From: Stachybotrys elegans
Lineage: Eukaryota > Ascomycota > Sordariomycetes > Hypocreales > Stachybotryaceae
NCBI GenBank assembly: GCA_020746835.1
Contig: JAGPNK010000001.1
Span: 2,790,001 to 2,854,000 of the forward strand
Length of the DNA stretch: 64,000 nucleotides
Direction of reading: 5' to 3'
The translations under genes were made by a program, and so were the position numbers. Below, one piece after another: positions 44,701 through 54,238 of this stretch. The notes beneath the pieces were generated by a model. It was not told the origin of the DNA. It saw only the letters and a list, made by a program, of their open reading frames with translations, and did no database searches. The number at the start of each line of letters is the position of its first letter. The first letter of the stretch is position 1.

Positions 44701-45175
44701 ACGCGATGATGGTCGGAGTCGCTATCGTCGCTGTCGTGTCTAAAAATGTCCCGTGCCGCTGGCCTGGAGCGTTGCAGAAAGGAGGCGCTTCGCTGGGAGG
44801 TCCCATCCGACAACAGATATGTCGCCAGCTCGGCCGTATCCTTGCGAACGCTGCGTGCATTCTCGACGCCACTGATTGGTGCTGCAATGCCATGTTAGCC
44901 CAACGAACAACGAACAACGAACAAGCCATGCGAGGGCTAGGGCAACTACCAAGGTCCTCACGGACAGATCCGTGGATGAATGACCGGATTGGCTCACGAT
45001 GGCCTGGCCCGGAGCTCAACGAGGTCGATAGATGGCGCGGGGACGTGGGGTGATGGTCGCTTCCATGTGCGGCGTCGATGGAATCGGTGCCATCGCGGTG
45101 TCGAGACGTGGGGTGGGAATTGATGCTTGACGAACGACGCCGCCAAGGTGAGAAGCTCGGAATCGAGGAGGACAT
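41701..45175 (-). CDS. SulP-family transporter with STAS and cyclic-nucleotide-binding-like domains (Vsb1-like)
   Basis: Five exons: 45175-44950, 44881-44183, 44133-43991, 43932-43386 and 43334-41701, giving 1082 residues. All four introns (68, 49, 58 and 51 nt) are GT-AG and join in frame. A TAG lies just before the chosen ATG at 45175. Residues 1 to about 265 are disordered and acidic/Ser-rich. The SulP membrane domain follows at about 270-720 (NILDALSYGMILFPLSQPIF, GWFLIATGFEVSARLE, GIGIGIILAFVSLVVQT). A STAS domain lies at about 734-863. A cNMP-binding-like domain is at about 949-1069 (YPVGTVLFRRGESADGFYLI, AGTTCGELPFFSETNRTATA). The same order occurs in yeast Vsb1 (YGR125W), a vacuolar protein linked to basic amino-acid storage. 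Substrate here is inference. Confidence 0.9.
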
Positions 45176-46226
45176 GAAGGGCACCTACAGCCGTTGGCTG
45201 CCTTTAGTCGGAACCCTGGCCCGGCCGAGTGTTGCCAATTCAGCGTTGCATCCAGAGGAGGGGGGGGATCGCAGTCGTCGAAAGCGTCGGCGTTGGCGTC
45301 GTCATATACCTATGTCACCAGCGAGTCAAAGACAGACGAGCCGCCAACTCAATCAATGGCGTGGGCGACGATCGGTAGCGATATGATGGTTGGGGGAGAA
45401 AAAAATAAAAATAAAACACACGATTGGTGCAGAGCGCAGGCCGATTACACGAAACCTACGACAAAAGCAATTGATTCAAAGTTAATTCTAGTTGATCACG
45501 CCAGCAACCCGTAGACTCGTCGCAAGAATTTGCATGTGGTCCATCCTAGGCAACGCGCCCCGCTTCCATGATTTAAACAGTGGGCAAGTCCAACGCATTA
45601 CAACCTAAGAGGCAATACGGCACTGTCGGCATGGTTCCACGCGCTCGCCAATCGGCTAACAATGGGTCACGAGGGCCAGCCTGTATGGATGGGTAAAAGG
45701 CCTAGGCCATGCTGCCCAGCCAACAGATTGGCACGCTCAATGCACGGGGACACACCATGGGAGATTGTGTGATGTATGTATGTGTGATGCGATGCCGCCA
45801 CACCTGTTTGGGGGTTCCTTGATTCCTTGATGTCTTGTAGTTTTTTTCTTTCCTTTTCCTGCTTATCCTCTGCTAGCCCGTTTATTTTCTTTTCTTTTTT
45901 CTTTTCTCCAGAGTGGCGGACCAATGACCCGGATCGTTCGTGCCACTTCTGGTAGGAACGTGGGGCACCCAAGCCTTTTCGAGTCTTCAGCTGGATTCCC
46001 TGCTCTGAAGACGGGGCGAAAAAAAAAACGGTTTTGGTGTCTCATTCCATGGTTTGGCTGCCCATTGGGCGGAATTAACGGCCCGACACTGTGCGCTGTG
46101 CACTGCCCTTCCAAGCACCGGACTGATCCCTACACATGCTTGAGTGTGTTGTGCCGTGCCTGGCCGAATCTTGTGCCTCTGCCTCGGCGAAATGCAGTTT
46201 CGTACGATGCCATCGTTCCATCTTCT
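45176..46226. other. Intergenic, SulP promoter side
   Basis: About 1.05 kb between minus-strand genes, containing the SulP promoter and the Psf1 3' UTR. Features are an A-rich run at about 45399-45415, a T-rich patch at 45840-45910 and an eleven-base A run near 46019. No gene is supported. Confidence 0.5.
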
Positions 46227-47007
46227 TCATCCAAGCTTTTGGAGATACCCTTGGGCAATGAGACGCTCCACATCTCCCTGGCGGACATAGAACTGGCTGT
46301 TTTTGGAAAGCGTAATGGCGCTGCGTAGCATCGTCAGTGATGGACTCGCGCGTCTCGAAACGTACTGGCTGAGAACAAAAGGCAGACTTACCCGTACTCT
46401 GTCTGGATCTCACCAGCGTCCTTAAGCACTCGTACGTCAATAAAGAGGTCGCGCGGCGGCTCAATGCTGCCCGTCAAGTCCACGTCTGTCCACTGCCCCT
46501 TGTAGGCGGCCAAAAGGTCGCTGTACTGGCGGACATACTCCTCCTCCTGCGGGCTCAGGCTGCTAGTCGGTGCATCGCCGCTAGAAGGGACCGTCCTTCC
46601 CGCCTGGGCGTTGCCGTCGCGAACCTGCTGATCCGAAAGATCCATCACATCAGATCCGCTCCACACAAGCTCCTCCAGCTTCTCGGTCCGCGTGCGATGG
46701 TAGGCGAGGAGGCATCGCTTATTTCTTCGCATCGAGAGATGATTGACCAAGAGCGTACACGCAACCGCTTGGTCTGCCGCCGGGTCAAAGGAGCCCTGGA
46801 AAGGCTCAAGCAGCTCCGCGACATCCTTATCGAGGTCTCTAACCTCGCGGGTCACTGCGCGGACGATGTCGGTCTGGTAAGGCGGTAGATGCGCAAGATT
46901 CTGTGTTCTCTTGGCATGTTGCACCTGTGATTCGGTTGGAACGGGCTATGTTGAGTGCAATGGGGGCGACCAGTCCTTACCAACTTCATGCCCAGATCTC
47001 CATACAT
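46227..47007 (-). CDS. PSF1: GINS complex subunit Psf1
   Basis: Three exons, 47007-46981, 46924-46392 and 46320-46227, encode 217 residues. The first exon holds only nine codons (MYGDLGMKL), which are the invariant Psf1 N-terminus and confirm the structure. The A domain follows (QNLAHLPPYQTDIVRAVTRE, then LLVNHLSMRRNKRCLLAYHR). The last exon supplies the B domain, ITLSKNSQFYVRQGDVERLI followed by AQGYLQKLG. Psf1 joins Sld5, Psf2 and Psf3 to make GINS, part of the CMG replicative helicase. The donor of the second intron overlaps an in-frame TAA, so unspliced RNA ends after 187 residues without the B domain. Confidence 0.95.
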
Positions 47008-47628
47008 CCTCAACGGCGAGATGGTAATCAGACGCTTCTCAAAAGTCTCGGCGAAACATACCAGACCAGGAGAGCTGGTTCGCGCGCCAACAGCACGCAC
47101 TTGGTTCCGGTTGAATTGTCCGCGGTCATGGAACGCGTTGGTGGGACGGGACGTGTTACGAGAGCTACCCCGCCAAAATATGCGTTATAGAGATAACCCC
47201 GTTTACCGTCACACAAAACTTGCCCCTCATTTTTAACACATGTGAGGGGGAAGTCAAGGGTCTTCCCACGCAAGAATGACGATAGAAACGCTGGAAGAGA
47301 TTCCTTGTAGTGGAAAAACGACCTGGTAGGAGGCAAGGGGGCCATTGTTCACGTCTACCGCACCGCCAGGGCCCGAATTCTTGGCTGTTGGTGTTCACAG
47401 TCAAGCGTCACGTTATTCAATGCTGCTCATCGACTTGGTGGGGCATTTGCCGTTTTTTTATTCTTTCTTTTACTTCTCCAAGCTACGTGAGCTGGTGGAT
47501 GACGGAGCTTATACCGTAAAGGTGCTCTTCCCAATGGTCCATTTCCCAATCGTAGGCCCATCATCAGATCATCATCTCTTCCCGTCATGCATCATAAACC
47601 CATACCCCGCGAGATTGGCTGAAGTTTC
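47008..47628. other. Intergenic, Psf1 promoter side
   Basis: Lies between the Psf1 start and the eEF1B-alpha stop, both on the minus strand. No gene or clear motif is seen. Confidence 0.5.
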
Positions 47629-48667
47629 TTACAGCTTCTGCATGGCGGCGATATCGGTAGACTGAACCCACTCATCGAAGCCCTCGATCTCCTCCTGCAG
47701 GTCGGAGGTGGAAACCTTCTCATCCTCGACGACCAGGTTGATCTGGAGCTTCTTGATACCGAAGCCAACGGCAACCAGGGTGGAGGCACCCCAGACTAGA
47801 CCCTCCTTCTCGATGCCACGGACGGCGGCCTCAAGGGCAACCATGTCGGTCTCATCATCTGCGGACGTCGGTTAGGGAATGCCAGGGCAGAAAAAGGACA
47901 TGCGAGTACGTACCCCAGGGCTTGACATCCATGGTGACAATAGACTTGGCGATGGTCTTGGGCTTAGCCTCCTTCTTCTTGCGGTACTCCTCCAGACGCT
48001 TGGCCTTGAGAGCCTCGGCCTCGGCGTCCTCCTCCTCGTCATCGCTGCCGAACAGGTCGACATCGTCATCGTCATCGGCGGCCTTCTCCTCGGGCTTGCC
48101 GGGGTTCACGGGGATCTCAGCATCCTCAGGGCCGTAGGTAGAGTAGGCCTTGGAGGCATCACCGGGGAGAGTAGCGAACTCGCTCTCGTAGGTGGCAATG
48201 TGCTTGTACCACCTGGCGGCGTGAGGGTACTTCTCGGAGTCGGGGGCCGAGGAGAAAGCCTTGAAGACGGCGACATCTGCCTGGGAGGGGGCGGTGCTAT
48301 TTGCAACATGTTAGCTGCTGCTCCAACGCGGGCTTTGCAGGAAAAAAGAGCGTTGGTTCATAGGGATTTGTGTCAGAGCTGCACAATGTGCTTGTTGCTT
48401 CCTCAAGTGGCGGGTCTTAAGCGCCTCGGAAACACGGACCAATTTGTATCATCAGGAAATCCAGGTAGTGATGGGAAGGACGATGGGGATAAAGAGACAA
48501 ACAAGGGCACGAGAATACATACCCAACAATGTAGGAGCGGGTGGTCAACCAGCTGTTGAGCACTGAGTCATCTGGTCAGTGACTTACGCCCATGATGGAT
48601 GGCGCATTGAAAACAACAGCGACATACTGGTAGCTCCAGCATCGGTAAGAACATCAGCGAAGCCCAT
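47629..48667 (-). CDS. EFB1: Translation elongation factor eEF1B-alpha (EF-1 beta)
   Basis: Four exons, 48667-48628, 48562-48523, 48296-47914 and 47858-47629, encode 230 residues; introns are 65, 226 and 55 nt and all join in frame. The N-terminal domain ([20 protein letters not shown] to [13 protein letters not shown]) has the GST-C-like fold. An acidic linker follows ([20 protein letters not shown]), then the guanine-exchange domain from about 140, with [17 protein letters not shown] and [20 protein letters not shown], ending IAAMQKL. It reloads eEF1A with GTP during elongation. The long second intron holds a C/D snoRNA of the U18/snR18 type, as in yeast EFB1. It is divergent from Rpn13 across 496 bp. 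Confidence 0.96.
48364..48462 (-). ncRNA. snR18: C/D-box snoRNA U18 (snR18), intron-hosted
   Basis: Lies inside the second intron of eEF1B-alpha, same strand, ending about 67 nt before the 3' splice site. On the minus strand, C box CTGATGA is at 48455-48449, D' box CCGA at 48429-48426, C' box TGAGGA at 48405-48400 and D box CTGA at 48376-48373. A six-pair terminal stem is formed by GGATTT (48462-48457) and AAATCC (48369-48364). The guide before D' is TTGGTCCGTGTTTC (48442-48429), whose complement GAAACACGGACCAA is the conserved 25S/28S rRNA segment. The base five before D' pairs with the A of the AC step methylated by yeast snR18 (A649/C650). Human U18 carries the same guide, and yeast SNR18 lies in the EFB1 intron. 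Confidence 0.9.
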
Positions 48668-49163
48668 TTTGAACAAGGAAGAATGATGAAGAGGGGAAGG
48701 TGTCGAGGAGAGGCAAAGTTGTAGAGACGAAGGAATTTATGGTTATGGAAAAGGAGGGAAAAGAGCGCGGGTGGTTGTCGGGTCGATGAAAAAGTACCTG
48801 TCCAGGAGGTGGGGGTTTGAGATTTTTCACCCAAAAATTTCCTACCAGGTTACCGTGGCACGCCCAATCCCAGCCTGCACGGGGCAACAGCAGTGGGCTA
48901 CAGTTAATGAGGGAAGGAGGGGAAGGTGGCTCGTCGGACAAAGGTCGGGCCGGGCTCTCAGACTCAAACAAACCCCTGCACTTGTGGTCCGTAGTAGCTG
49001 CGGTGGGGCGCATGAGGTCAGGAAGAAGAGTGGCGGTGGTAGCTCCAACGTAAGAGCTCTGGAGCCTACTTCACGTCAAAGCCATCTTCAGACGATATCG
49101 GCAAGCCATCCATCGACTTTACAATATCCTACCCCCACGACCAGTAACCTCAGATTGCTAAAA
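48668..49163. promoter_or_regulatory. Divergent promoter: eEF1B-alpha / Rpn13
   Basis: A 496 bp space between opposite starts, so both promoters must lie here. No Rpn4-type proteasome element (GGTGGCAAA) was found, which is unsurprising outside yeasts. No coding sequence is supported. Confidence 0.55.
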
Positions 49164-50635
49164 ATGCCTGCACCAATCATTACGTTCAAGGCCGGCAGAT
49201 GCGACGTGAATGTAAGTTAATTCTTTCCTCCCACGATCCAAGCAGAGAGGCATTGCTCACACCACCACCCATAGAACATATCAAGTCCATGGAAGGTCAA
49301 GCCCGAGCCAGAGCCTGGCTACATCTACCTGTATGGTGAAGATGGTATGCGTCCGAAATCATATCGAAAGGTGTAAATTCTCTCCCACTGACGCCGACAG
49401 ATCTCGTCCACTTTTGCTGGCGCAAGCGCAACCAGCACATGGACGACGCCGAGCTCGACCTGGTGATGGTGCCGTCAGACGGCAGCTTTGTTCCCCACGA
49501 AGGCCCAGACTACCCGCAATCCGCAAAGACAAACGGCCGCATATTCGTACTCAAGTTTGTCTCGTCACCCGAGCGTCACCTATTCTGGCTTCAGTCTAAG
49601 CCTCAGAGCCGAGACGGAAACCCCAGCTACTTCAGCCCCAGAGATCGCAAGATTGGAGACATCGTCAACCGCCTCCTCCAGGGAGAAGAAGTCAACGTCA
49701 CGAGGGAGCTAGCATCTGTACGGAACGTCGACGACCGACCGGACGACGATGACGAGGCCATGGAAGACGCCGACGCCGGCCAGGACACGCGCGGTCCCCG
49801 TGGCAGCGGCAGTGGTGGGGCAGGTCCTGGCGCAACGGGCGGTGATATCAGGGAAGAGGGAGAGGGCTCAAGAGAGGGCGGAGCTGATGGCGCTCGAGCG
49901 TAGGTGATCCTTTCTGCATGGCGACACATGGCCCGTTATGGCAAGGGAGATGCATCCTTTCTTTTTTTCCACCACAGTAAAACCTGCTTTGTGTGTATTA
50001 CTAGAACTTGTACTGGGAAGAGAAGAAAAAGATACGTCTCCGAGCCTTCATGGGCCATTGGCGTACTGAATCCCCAAAGTGACAAAGCTGATGAGATACA
50101 TAGAGCCTCCAACGCAACGACAGATGCTGCCGCCGCAGTCAGGAACTTTTTGAACTCCCTCCAAGGCCAACAGGGTTCCGGTGGTTTGCAGCAGCCTAGA
50201 GACGTCCCATACCCTTTCCTGAACCATCTCCTGCCAACCTCCACCACAGTGTCCATGGTGGAAGCCGCCCCCGTCGAACAGCTGGACACAATGATGAGCT
50301 TCCTGCCGCCGGCTGTCATTGTCCTTGGAAGCGGCGAGTCTACGGATCCTGAGCCGAGCGCTGCAGCAGTGGAGGCAGCCAAGGCTTCCATGTCAATTGA
50401 CGAGAAGCGGACTCTACTCAAGAAGGTTCTGAGAAGCCCCCAATTCTACCAAGCCCTCGGTGGCCTCACCATGGCACTCCGAGATGGAGGCCTGCCCAGC
50501 ATTGCCGAGGCTCTTGGGGTGCGAGTGGACAACGGCGGGCTTATTCCTGGTGGCAGCATGCCGCTCGGCGGTGGCGAGGCTATCAAGGCGTTTGTCGACG
50601 GTGTTAAGAAGACAGTCCGCGAGGAGCAGCGGTAA
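49164..50635 (+). CDS. RPN13: Proteasome ubiquitin receptor Rpn13 (ADRM1)
   Basis: Four exons, 49164-49211, 49275-49344, 49401-49899 and 50104-50635, encode 382 residues; introns are 63, 56 and 204 nt. The N-terminal Pru domain (about 1-120) reads ITFKAGRCDVNNISSPWKVK, then GYIYLYGEDDLVHFCWRKRN and GRIFVLKFVSSPERHLFWLQ, binding ubiquitin and Rpn2. An acidic, Gly-rich linker follows. The fourth exon encodes the DEUBAD domain (FLPPAVIVLG to ALRDGGLPSI and MPLGGGEAIKAFVDGVKKTV), which recruits and activates the deubiquitinase Uch37. Yeast Rpn13 lacks this domain; filamentous fungi keep it. The third intron starts with GTAGGT, where the TAG is in frame, so retention gives a 206-residue Pru-only protein. 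Confidence 0.93.
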
Positions 50636-51168
50636 ATTTACAAAAGTCCGTACATAGGTACTTGAAAGGAAGAAGGATTCTGGTAGGAATGCGCTTGCAC
50701 CATGTTAGTAGTTCTTAGATGAACATACAAAGCCAGCTCGAGTCTGGACAAACCCACGAGTTCATGACACATCTGGCTAGTGCCTCGTTGATAATGGAGA
50801 TCGGTTCAGAGGGTTTTAAATAACCTTAACTGCGCAGCAACTATATGGCCTCGACTGCATCCTGATTATGTTACTACTAAACCATGGATGATTTGGTTGT
50901 GATGATTGCTGGCTACTAAAGTGGCCGCTGTATAGGTCGAGTCCACAGCTGACGGCATGGTGCTGGCCCACTGAAATTTGGTGCCTGGTACCTGCGCGTG
51001 TGGGCTTGTACTCCTTGGCTTTGTTTGACGGCTGTCACTCTCGAACCACCATCCATTTAGCTTTTCCTTCAAATAGCCATCTTCCTCCCATGCGACCAGC
51101 ACCTTCTCGCACGAGCACGGTTTTTTGTTGTTGCAATATATTGAAGAGCGACGACGCTGTCTACTACG
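50636..51168. other. Intergenic Rpn13 to Cus2
   Basis: Rpn13 3' UTR and Cus2 promoter on the same strand. No gene or motif is supported. Confidence 0.5.
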
Positions 51169-52377
51169 ATGGACTTCCCTACCGATCCTCGTGACTTTGA
51201 CAGCGACGAGCGAATCTCCTTCTCGCGACTCGATAACAAGCACATTGCCGTGCATGATGATGGAACCGAGTATGAATTCGACACACAGTCGAAGCGATGG
51301 GTGCTCGCCGAGGAGAGCGCACTTGAGCAAGAATTGCACGACATCACTGCTGGCGCTGCGCCGTCCCAAGACGATGATCCAAGCTCGAGGAAGCGGAAAA
51401 ATGGCAACGAAAGCGGACCGGAGGTATGCTGGCGAGGCTGGAATTGCATGCCCCTCTAGGCTTCACGCGTCAACTGCACGCGGTAGGATATTGACATAGT
51501 TTCTCAGCAGAACCACCAGCAGGCCAGCTCGCGGCCCAGCAAGAAGCAGAAACCTCCGCCGCAGCCCAAGCAAAACACGGCCGTCTACGTCACGGGCCTC
51601 CCATCCGATGCCACGGTTGAGGAAGTTCATGACCTCTTTTCGCGGAAGGGAGGAGTCATCGCTGAAGAGATTGATAGCGGCGCCCCGCGAATCAAGCTAT
51701 ATACCGACTCGGAGGGCAATTTCAAGGGCGATGCTCTCGTAGTATTCTTCAAGCCCCAGAGCGTGGACATGGCCATCATGCTTCTGGACGATACAGACTT
51801 CAGAATCTCCCCCAGCGGGAGCGGAGAGGGAAGGATGCGTGTCCAGGCCGCAGACATGAGCTACAAGAAGGTACAGTACGATAAGGAGGATGGCGCCGCG
51901 GGCCAGGGGGACAAGGGCAAGCCACAGTCTTCCGACCGGAAGCCCCAGAAGAACGACAGGGACCGTCAAAAGATTATCAAGAAGACGCAGAAACTGGATG
52001 CGAAGCTGGCTGACTGGGACGATGATGACGCTTACCCCATCCAGGCCGCCCCTACCAAGTGGGACAAGGTGGTCATCCTGCAGCACATGTTCACGCTCCA
52101 GGAGCTGGAAGAGGACCCGGCCGCCCTGTTGGAGATCAAGGAAGATATTCGAGATGAATGCTCCAAGCTGGGCGCCGTGACCAACGTGGTTCTCTATGAC
52201 CTCGAACCGGAAGGCGTCGTGTCTGTAAAGTTCAACGACGTGGATTCCGCTGCCGCCTGCATCAAGCTGATGCACGGAAGAAGCTTCGACGGACGCACGG
52301 TCGAAGCGACACTGGCAACAGGGAGGGAAAGATTCCGCAAGAGCAAGAATGAGGAGAACAAGGAAGATGACGAATAG
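51169..52377 (+). CDS. CUS2: Splicing factor Cus2 / Tat-SF1 homologue
   Basis: Two exons, 51169-51423 and 51508-52377, encode 374 residues. The N-terminus SRLDNKHIAVHDDGTEYEFD followed by TQSKRWV is typical of the family. RRM1 spans about 108-185 (TAVYVTGLPSDATVEEVHDL). A basic linker (QKIIKKTQKLDAKLADWDDD) leads to the C-terminal RRM of UHM type (DIRDECSKLGAVTNVVLYD), with the diagnostic Arg-X-Phe seen as RSF near residue 343. Cus2 binds U2 snRNP protein SF3b1/Hsh155 and helps U2 snRNA fold before prespliceosome assembly. The acceptor is CAGCAG, so use of the second CAG would remove one glutamine. It is convergent with the next gene, 138 bp between stops. Confidence 0.92.
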
Positions 52378-52515
52378 GCATTTCCAGAAGACGTTGACGC
52401 TGCCTCCCTTGGCGTTCTGTGTAGATTTATCATGACTGCTTCCAGCTTGTGAACCCGTCTGCTCCTGTACATTCTCCATCTGAACCATACCAAGGACATA
52501 GCATGCGTGGCCTTT

Positions 52516-53475
52516 TCAAGATGAGCCACCTGGCTGGGTGGAATTCACATAAAAGCTCAGCTCGACGTCTTGCCCTGTCGTGTACCATATCGCAGCCTCG
52601 ACTATCTTGGCAACTACTTGAAGCTCGTGCTCGTCTGGAGGTGTGTTAACAAAGAAGGGACAAAACGTTCGTTGAGGCAGCCTACCCCGGGAAGCATAAA
52701 TCATGACGGCCCTCGAGCTGACTGGCATTTTCCAGGACCCCCATTCCCAGGCTAGCGGATGACGCTGCCCCCACCGTTTCTCCAAGATGTGCTCGATATC
52801 TTGGGGATGCAGGGCCATGTGCATGGCGTAGTCTGAGTCGTGGATGTGGGCGATCTCGCCCTGCCATCTAGTCTGCAGAGGATGCCGCCCAAAGAGAGCC
52901 AGCCCATGCTTCTCGATGAAGGATCGTCCTACGGAGAGCTTATCTGGGTTTGCGTCTGCCAGGTCCCTCAACGCGCGAGACAGCGCCTGGAAGCAGGCTT
53001 CGGAGCCGTTCTGGTCGATCTGGCGCTGAGGAGCAATGCCAACAACCCGAGGTCGCGGACCAGCACGGCAAGGCAACGGGTCACGACGGAGAAGAAGGCC
53101 TTCTTGTGGCATGGGATCCTGCCCGTTCTTGGGGCCAGTCAAGGGATCACGAAGGGCCACGAGATGCAGCAACGCTATGGTAAGATATCCCCCGAATGTG
53201 GAGGGTGTCCCTCCAGGTCCGAGGTTGAGATAGTTGCGATAGTCGTTGACCACGTGCAATACAAACATGCCCATGAGCACAGCAGCAACGGCGGCTCGAA
53301 GACCCAGCAGGCGAGCCGATAGAGTGAGGAAGGCGGCGATTGCCATCCAGGCCTTTGCATCCAGGTAGCTTATGAGAAGCGTCTGCTTTATCTCCTTGGA
53401 TAGCCGGCCAGACACTTGAGCCGCCTGGTAACTGCCAGCGTCTCCATCCCCAGCATCGGCATGTGTAGGAAGCAT
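52516..53475 (-). CDS. Luciferase-domain (DUF5519-type) membrane protein
   Basis: Intronless frame of 319 codons from the ATG at 53475. After a hydrophilic start there is a hydrophobic stretch at about 40-75 (AKAWMAIAAFLTLSARLLGL, AAVAAVLMGMFVLHVV), probably one or two membrane segments. The C-terminal part has GEIAHIHDSDYAMHMALHPQ, then DIEHILEKRWGQRHPLA and a closing PPDEHELQVVAKIVEAAIWY. That histidine-rich pattern defines the luciferase-domain family common in fungi. Despite the name no light reaction is implied; the activity is unknown. Confidence 0.78.
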   Translation of the reverse strand: MLPTHADAGDGDAGSYQAAQVSGRLSKEIKQTLLISYLDAKAWMAIAAFLTLSARLLGLRAAVAAVLMGMFVLHVVNDYRNYLNLGPGGTPSTFGGYLTIALLHLVALRDPLTGPKNGQDPMPQEGLLLRRDPLPCRAGPRPRVVGIAPQRQIDQNGSEACFQALSRALRDLADANPDKLSVGRSFIEKHGLALFGRHPLQTRWQGEIAHIHDSDYAMHMALHPQDIEHILEKRWGQRHPLAWEWGSWKMPVSSRAVMIYASRGRLPQRTFCPFFVNTPPDEHELQVVAKIVEAAIWYTTGQDVELSFYVNSTQPGGSS

Positions 53476-54238
53476 CGCGAACCAGCGTCAAGTTGGCAGA
53501 TAAGACAGTCTACGAGTGGTGGATTGTGAGCAGAAGGACAATGTGCAGTGGAGTTCATATGCCTTCTTTGATGGCCACTGTTGCGTTGCATGCAGGCGGG
53601 GTTGTAGGATTATCACATGGACTCCTTCTTTCGTGTTATGCACAGGTAGGTATGTAAGACCTACTTAGGCAGTTGGTACCTGACTTAACAGTGGCATGTT
53701 ATTGCAGTTGATATTGTTCGCCAGCCATCGTGTCGACACTTTGTTCTTCGCACCATCGACGTATGGCCATCTGCATGTACATATCTAAAAGGAAGGAACA
53801 AAATAGATAACTTAATCATTTCGACAAGACTCAAGCGTGTCTGGGCGCTTAACCGACAGCCACCATCCCTGTAGGTGACGTGGACTGGAAGGTTGAGGCG
53901 GGCGTTTGGGTTGCCTAGCAACCAAGTCCGGAACAAACAAAAAGCTGCCCTGGCATTCCATCCGAACAGGCTTATAGTCTCACATCAAAGCATGTGCTTA
54001 GCCAATTCTCAACTGTGCTCTTGATCTGTCCAATCTTGCTATTTTCAGGCTTCATCATCATTCTTTCCAAGTACAATTGAAATTGCTGTGAATCCTCATT
54101 TGAGCCTCGCATCAAAGACACTCGCCCATCCAAGGGCCAAGCAAACAGTCCTCGCAGGTAGGGCGGCATTCTACACGGAATAACAGCATTGACACTGACT
54201 TGTTACTATCCAGAGTCTGCCAGAAATCTGTAGACAAA
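53476..54238. promoter_or_regulatory. Divergent promoter: luciferase-domain protein / DUF3405 protein
   Basis: A 763 bp space between two starts facing away from each other. It includes AGGTA/TACCT-type repeats near 53645-53685. No coding sequence is supported. Confidence 0.5.

Noticed and set aside
49904..50103. Separate gene starting at 49904 with the Rpn13 C-terminal half
   Set aside because: The first 66 codons of that frame are intron sequence; splicing 49899 to 50104 joins the Pru and DEUBAD halves in frame as one Rpn13.
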